From contig OX326961.1 of assembly GCA_946800325.1 (NCBI GenBank), positions 38,934,543 through 38,998,542 of the forward strand: a DNA stretch of 64,000 nt, written 5' to 3'. This DNA is from Luzula sylvatica (Eukaryota; Streptophyta; Magnoliopsida; Poales; Juncaceae). The translations under genes and the position numbers were made by a program. The notes below the pieces were generated by a model that was not told the origin of the DNA, did not search any database, and saw nothing but the letters and a program-made list of their open reading frames with translations. Shown piece after piece: positions 59,881-64,000 of the stretch; position 1 is the stretch's first letter; every line of letters begins with the position of its first letter.

Positions 59881-60670
59881 ATATCACATTTAAAATCTCC
59901 TATATTGATTGATGTATTGCCGTCTGTATTAATGATGGTGATAAATCATAACTATTTAATTTTTTTCATCATATATAAGAAAATAAGGTAAAAAATATTC
60001 ACCGTTTCACACATCATTAATTTATTTAATATTTTTTACAACTTTGTTTACCACCATATGAAATTTAAATCTATAAATTTGAAAAAAAAAAAATATTGGT
60101 ACCATTTAACATGTGTTAAACAGATACATGAATAAAACCATCGTAAAAAATAAACAATAATATAATAATGAAAATTATAATTATAATTTCCCAAAAATTA
60201 GAAAATAAAAATGAAAATAAAATAATAAAATTTTGTTCAAATAAATATAACTTATCATGTGTTAAATTAAACATAATAAAAATATTAAATAAAGCAAATT
60301 ATTTTTAATAATTTGGTTTACCACCTAATCAATGTGGTTTGCCACCTAATAAATACAGTTTGCTACCTAATTTAAAATTTAATGCGTTTATTATATATTG
60401 CCAACACATCAATACATTGAGGGGATATTAGAGGAGGCAAGTATAATTTTTCATAATAAACACACAAAAAAAAATTATATTATTATATCATAGTATCCGT
60501 TTTAATATCCGAATATGATCCGTATCCGTATCCGTATCCGACAATATCCGAACCGTATCCGTATCCGTTTAATATCCGAACCGTATCCGAATCCGGGTAA
60601 TACCGTATCCGGAAAAAAAATATGGATATGGATCTGGTATGACCACTATCCCAACCGTTGACATCCCTAC

Positions 60671-60895
60671 GTCGTATTATTTACTGTTGGACTCTTACAA
60701 AATAAGATGAATCAGTGAAATAAAGTGCATCAAATATTTGGAGCATTTATGCTGGTAATGTTGTATTGCGTGTAATTCGAAAAACAATTTGATTTTAAAA
60801 AGTTCTGAAATTAATTCAGAACGATTTTAAAAATACGCTGAGTTAAATAGTTTAAAAATGTATATTCTTCGATTTAAAAAAATAACTAAATTTAC
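60671..60895 (+). repeat. Block B, second copy
   Basis: It matches 59655-59880 with scattered changes (AAATAAGATGAATCAGTGAA, GAGCATTTATGCTGGTAATG). It begins exactly at the hAT-like end at 60669. Confidence 0.85.
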
Positions 60896-60995
60896 TAGAT
60901 TTAAAATTTTGCAGGTTAAATTTTTAATTAATCAGCGAATTCTGAAGATAAGGTGGTTTAAGTTGAGTTAATTGTGTTCAAAAATCCACCAAATT

Positions 60996-61955
60996 CAAAA
61001 TCCAAGCCAGGGAGCCGCCAGAAACCCTAAGAGAGAAAAAAAAGGCGATTAAAGGCGATTTTGGGGGTGGAGGCTTCCCTCGCCACCTCCACCCCCTTCT
61101 CCGGCGACCAGACCAGACAGACCAGGGCACCTTGCACGAGGGGCGATAGAGGGATGTTAGCTTCTTCCCTTCTTCACGAGTGGCGATTAGGGCTGACGTA
61201 TGGCGATTCACGAGGGGCGATAGCTTCTCTCTGGCGATCAGACTACCGAGGAGAATGGGCGCGACTTCTTCCCTTCTTCACGGACCAGGGCTCCTTTCCC
61301 TTCTTCGTCATCAGACTGCCGAGGAGCCGCCAGAAACCCTAAAAGGGAAAAAGAGAAAAAGCCGCAAAGGATCTGATGGAATGGATGTGCTATCTTTCTG
61401 GCGACGCGATCGTGATTGCACAGGTGGTTATGGGGTGCTAAGCCCCAGCAAGACCGCGAGGCAGCTCTGACGCGAGGGAAACCGAGTCAGACTTTGTCGA
61501 GAGCATCATCCTGCGCAACTCCGATGAGTACCCGAGGCAGATCCGACGTGGGCGATTGGGCTAGGAGACAAGGGGCAAGGAGACAAGAAGGGGCAGGGAT
61601 TCAGGTTGCTGAGGGCGAAACCCTGGCCGCCATCGGGGCGATTTTGGAGCTCCTCGAAGAGCAAAAACTCGAAAGGAAAAAGCGGGAAGAGAAAAAGGGA
61701 AATCGAAAAATCGCGACGGTGACAGCGTCGATGACAATCCGAGCTCGCGTGGCAAACCAAGGGCAGAGGGATGTCGCGTTCGTCTAAGGATGGCCGAAAG
61801 CACCATCTCTCGGCATGTATCTTACTTTTGCAATTATAATTTATTTTTGCGAAACTACTTTTTTACATTTATCATGTAAAATCGCACCAATGTATTAAAC
61901 CTTGCTTTAATATATTAAAAGAGGCTTCGCCTCTTTAGTTTTTCAAAAAAAAAAA
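60996..61955 (+). mobile_element. Non-autonomous LINE-tailed retroelement with long duplication
   Basis: AAAATCCACCAAATT flanks the element (60981-60995 and 61956-61970; the leading A bases overlap the poly-A). It ends with the L1 3' terminus: TGTATTAAACCTTGC, a hairpin at 61918-61936 and poly-A. The first 800 bases are GC-rich, unlike the rest of the window, with GAGCCGCCAGAAACCCTAA at 61011 and again at 61323 and CTTCCCTTCTTCACG at 61164 and 61270. No endonuclease or reverse transcriptase is present. I infer a deletion derivative that keeps the LINE 5' region and 3' end and uses LINE enzymes in trans. Confidence 0.85.
61416..61787 (+). CDS. Open frame inside the LINE-tailed element, function unclear
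   Basis: A 123-codon frame with a charged helical part (AILELLEEQKLERKKREEKK). It may be the remnant of an ORF1 N-terminus or chance in GC-rich DNA. Its codon use (GC-rich) differs from the ORF2 frames of the other LINEs here. Frames on the other strand and in other phases are similarly open, so coding is doubtful. Confidence 0.25.
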   Translation: MHRWLWGAKPQQDREAALTRGKPSQTLSRASSCATPMSTRGRSDVGDWARRQGARRQEGAGIQVAEGETLAAIGAILELLEEQKLERKKREEKKGNRKIATVTASMTIRARVANQGQRDVAFV

Positions 61956-62058
61956 AAAATCCACCAAATTTTATAATTCCGGTCTAGATTTAATTGATGT
62001 TTGACACACTTATACATAAAATTTCTTATTTAATTGTTTGTTAGATCTCTAGAAAAAT

Positions 62059-62430
62059 AACAATAGTTAAGAGTTCATTGAAAATATGAAAAACATCTGA
62101 AATGTTTTAATCGGAGACTAGCTGAGTCAAGTCAAGTTTTCATATTTAACTCCCAACTTCCATTGGGAAATGGGAAATTACTTAAAAATATAACTTCAAG
62201 CTGTAGAAGTCTTGACAGCCCTTAAAAAAAACAACTTCCATTGGGAAATAGGAAATTACTTAAAAATATAACTTCAAGCTGTAGAAGTCTTGACAGCCCG
62301 TAAGATTAGCGCATTGGATAGGTACATATAACTTATAAAAATTAAGGATAAGATAGACTAATGTAAATTATAGAAGTCTTGTTGCGAACCACGAGAAAAA
62401 TGGTGGATTGGCGTGATTACTCATATTACT
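62059..62430 (+). repeat. Block A, second copy, with internal tandem repeat
   Basis: It matches 59369-59655. Within it, about 80 bases (AACTTCCATTGGGAAAT to TCTTGACAGCCC) are present twice (62154-62222 and 62231-62300). Confidence 0.9.
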
Positions 62431-63125
62431 TACTATGATATTGCCCGTTCGCTGCGGATATTGTCCATTTCATTATACTCATAAGAGTTGAAATAAGATT
62501 ATTAATGAGTTCCAAAGATAAGAATGATTGCTCTTACTCTAAATTGACATGAAGTAAGAATTACATTTAATATTAAAATTCTATCATTTTTTTTTATCGA
62601 TTATCTCAATTCTTTTCTTTGCCACTGTCAAACTCGTGTAGCAAGAGTATGTCATATCAAAATTAATATACCTCTTCAGAATCAATTAAGTATAAAAAAT
62701 TTTGTACAAAAACCATTCACAAATAAAAACTAATTTATGCTTGGACTAAAAAACACAAATAAACTTCCTACAAAATATTAAGTATCCCAGTTCTCATTAC
62801 CTTTTTTTTTGTACAAAACCATTCGCAAAACATTTATGCTTGAACCAATATTTAAAAATTACCTGAATTTCAACTTGGAGAAAATTGGAGATAAAGCAAC
62901 CCCTATAGTTCTCGTTACTTTTTGGACCACGAGTAATTATTTGCTGAAAATACCCAGCCTTATTTTTATTTTTTGAATTAAGGTAACCGTAAATGCTAGA
63001 CCTTAGGATTTATATATATACATATATAATCTGTAATAATTACAATAAGATCAGAGTAAAGAAATACAAAGAGAATAAACCCTAAATAAATCCATAATTG
63101 TCTGGTAGCTTGGTTAGGGCTCCTG
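62431..63125. other. Spacer
   Basis: AT-rich DNA. TTTTTGGACCACGAGTAATT and ATTTGCTGAAAATACCCAGCC at 62922-62975 recur at 63478-63530, flanking the LINE stub. The 63000-63125 part is probably the LINE stub's 3' UTR. No gene. Confidence 0.5.
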
Positions 63126-63240
63126 CTAATTTTTGTGCCGCGTCCATATCCTGGCCTCCTCGATTGCCCTCGTCGCTATTCATTCCGGCGTGGAGGTTTT
63201 GTCTTGGAATATTCTTCGATTTCGTTCCTTCCGCCTTACT
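63126..63240 (-). pseudogene. Extreme 3' stub of an L1 ORF2
   Basis: On the minus strand the frame ERNRRIFQDKTSTPE, stop, IATRAIEEARIW corresponds to the last residues of ORF2 in the LINEs at 11386 (KERNDRIFNQNNSP ... EARNW) and 28821 (KERNARLFNGKKAP ... EGSSW). Only about 35 codons survive, as expected of a strongly 5'-truncated insertion. Confidence 0.75.
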
Positions 63241-63539
63241 TTAAAAATAACAAAAATGCATAAAAACTGCTGAAAATTGCTGAAAAGACATTAAAATAAT
63301 CAAAAAGACATATACTTCACCAAATACCTAAATGGTTGAGCAATAGAAAACTTAGTTTTTAACAAAATTACGAAAAAAAACTTATGTTGCAGATATTTCG
63401 CAAAACCCATAAATGCTGAGAATTGGAAAAAAAAAAATTCAATACATTTATTTCTTCTATTTTTACATATTTAATAATTTTTGGACCAAGAGTAATTATT
63501 TGCTGAAAGCACCCTGCCTTATTTTAAAAATAAGAGAAA

Positions 63540-64000
63540 AGTTTGTTTTTGGTCCTTAACAAATACCAAAATGTTCAATTTGCCCCTTGACTGTTTTTTG
63601 TGGTTATTTTGCCCCCCAAACTTGCAATTTTGTTCAATTTGCCCCCTCCATCCAACTTGCCAGTTAAATGGCTGTTAAGTTTGTTATTTTATTCATATAT
63701 TTTAAACCCGACCCACTAGTATTAACCCGACCCACATTTAAAACCCTATCATCTCTATTCCTTCTCTCTCTCTCTCTCTCTCTCTTCCTCTTCGCACGAC
63801 CCCTTTCCCCTTCGGCGGAAACCCTAACTCAGGATGACTCTCTTCTATGGTACAGCTCTGGATGCCCTAAACAAATGCAACAAGAACGGCCTCCCTCTAC
63901 AACCCCTCCCTAACCCTGTTTTGATCGTTGTATTGAATGGGTCCTAACCTTCTGATCTCGAGCTGATTGACGGGCGAAGGTGTGACTGATCGTGAGATGA
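63540..64000 (+). mobile_element. MULE-like terminal region, right-window copy
   Basis: TTTGGTCCTTAACAAATACC, AATTTGCCCCTTGACTG, TTTTGCCCCCCAAACTTGC and TTGTTCAATTTGCCCCCTCC repeat the order seen, inverted, at 1320-1478. Inside are AACCCGACCCAC words and a TC microsatellite (63765-63784). The body continues beyond the window. The frame at 63668-63913 is not supported as a gene by itself. Confidence 0.5.

Larger units (their letters stand above)
58257..60669. mobile_element. Putative hAT-like element with TAGGGGTGTCAACG ends
   Basis: TAGGGGTGTCAACG (58257) and the inverted TAGGGATGTCAACGGTTGGG (60669) resemble Ac/Tam3-type hAT ends. Next to each end lie CCCGCGGG/CCGTATCC-rich stretches. No 8-bp flank agrees (ATTTTGAT against CGTCGTAT), so these may be two unrelated ends. 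The interior contains another MITE and duplicated blocks; no transposase frame. Confidence 0.45.

Noticed and set aside
58257..60669. Firm call of a 2.4-kb hAT element
   Set aside because: The two ends look alike, but no 8-bp duplication agrees, so it is kept only as a low-confidence feature.

Overview
This window is nuclear DNA of a flowering plant, most likely a eudicot. The evidence is GT-AG introns, an ATL-type RING-H2 gene without introns, a CC-NB-LRR resistance gene, a plastid-type two-RRM protein, plant L1 LINEs, Copia LTR elements and many MITEs. The species cannot be named from the sequence alone. Coding density is low: five plausible host genes, one 47-residue micro-ORF and several gene relics lie in roughly 60 kb of AT-rich, repeat-rich DNA.

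Host genes: an ATL-like E3 ubiquitin ligase (2130-3251, minus); an unrecognised seven-exon gene for a 223-residue one-pass membrane protein (8850-11022, plus); a 47-residue single-pass peptide (18054-18197, minus); a chloroplast-type RNA-binding protein with two RRMs (22018-23461, plus, four exons); a 217-residue tail-anchored, charged protein (35229-35951, plus, two exons); and a 908-residue CC-NB-LRR protein (48554-53201, minus, three exons) with several altered nucleotide-binding motifs. Two relics are partial copies of these genes: an exon-5 copy at 5183-5266, and an intron-3/exon-4 copy of the RRM gene at 26683-27010.

Mobile DNA: L1 LINEs at 11386-15401 (minus), 18605-20291 (plus), 28821-32280 (plus) and a short stub at 63126-63240 (minus). 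A 0.96-kb LINE-tailed retroelement lies at 60996-61955 with a long target-site duplication. A decayed Copia element (36149-42828) holds integrase, reverse transcriptase and RNase H relics and is interrupted by a hAT-like MITE and a solo LTR. Four solo LTRs of one related group (5905-6887, 38969-39919, 43627-44648, 55549-56960) each have a perfect 5-bp duplication. MITE groups include hAT-like pairs (8-bp duplications), MULE-like copies inside introns (9-bp duplications), Harbinger-like copies (3-bp duplications) and a fold-back GTATCC-rich element. SINE copies share one tail. Both window edges carry the same MULE-like terminal sequence in opposite orientation.

The most unusual structure is an array of 14-bp palindromes of the form TCCGT-N4-ACGGA in the first half of every LTR of this group. 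The half-sites stay constant, while the 4-bp core differs between LTR copies and is largely uniform within each copy. I also see a three-copy LINE 3' hairpin with a compensatory base-pair change, and an unexplained hairpin series around 44.9-46.5 kb. The host genes form no operon or pathway; they are independent loci separated by transposons.
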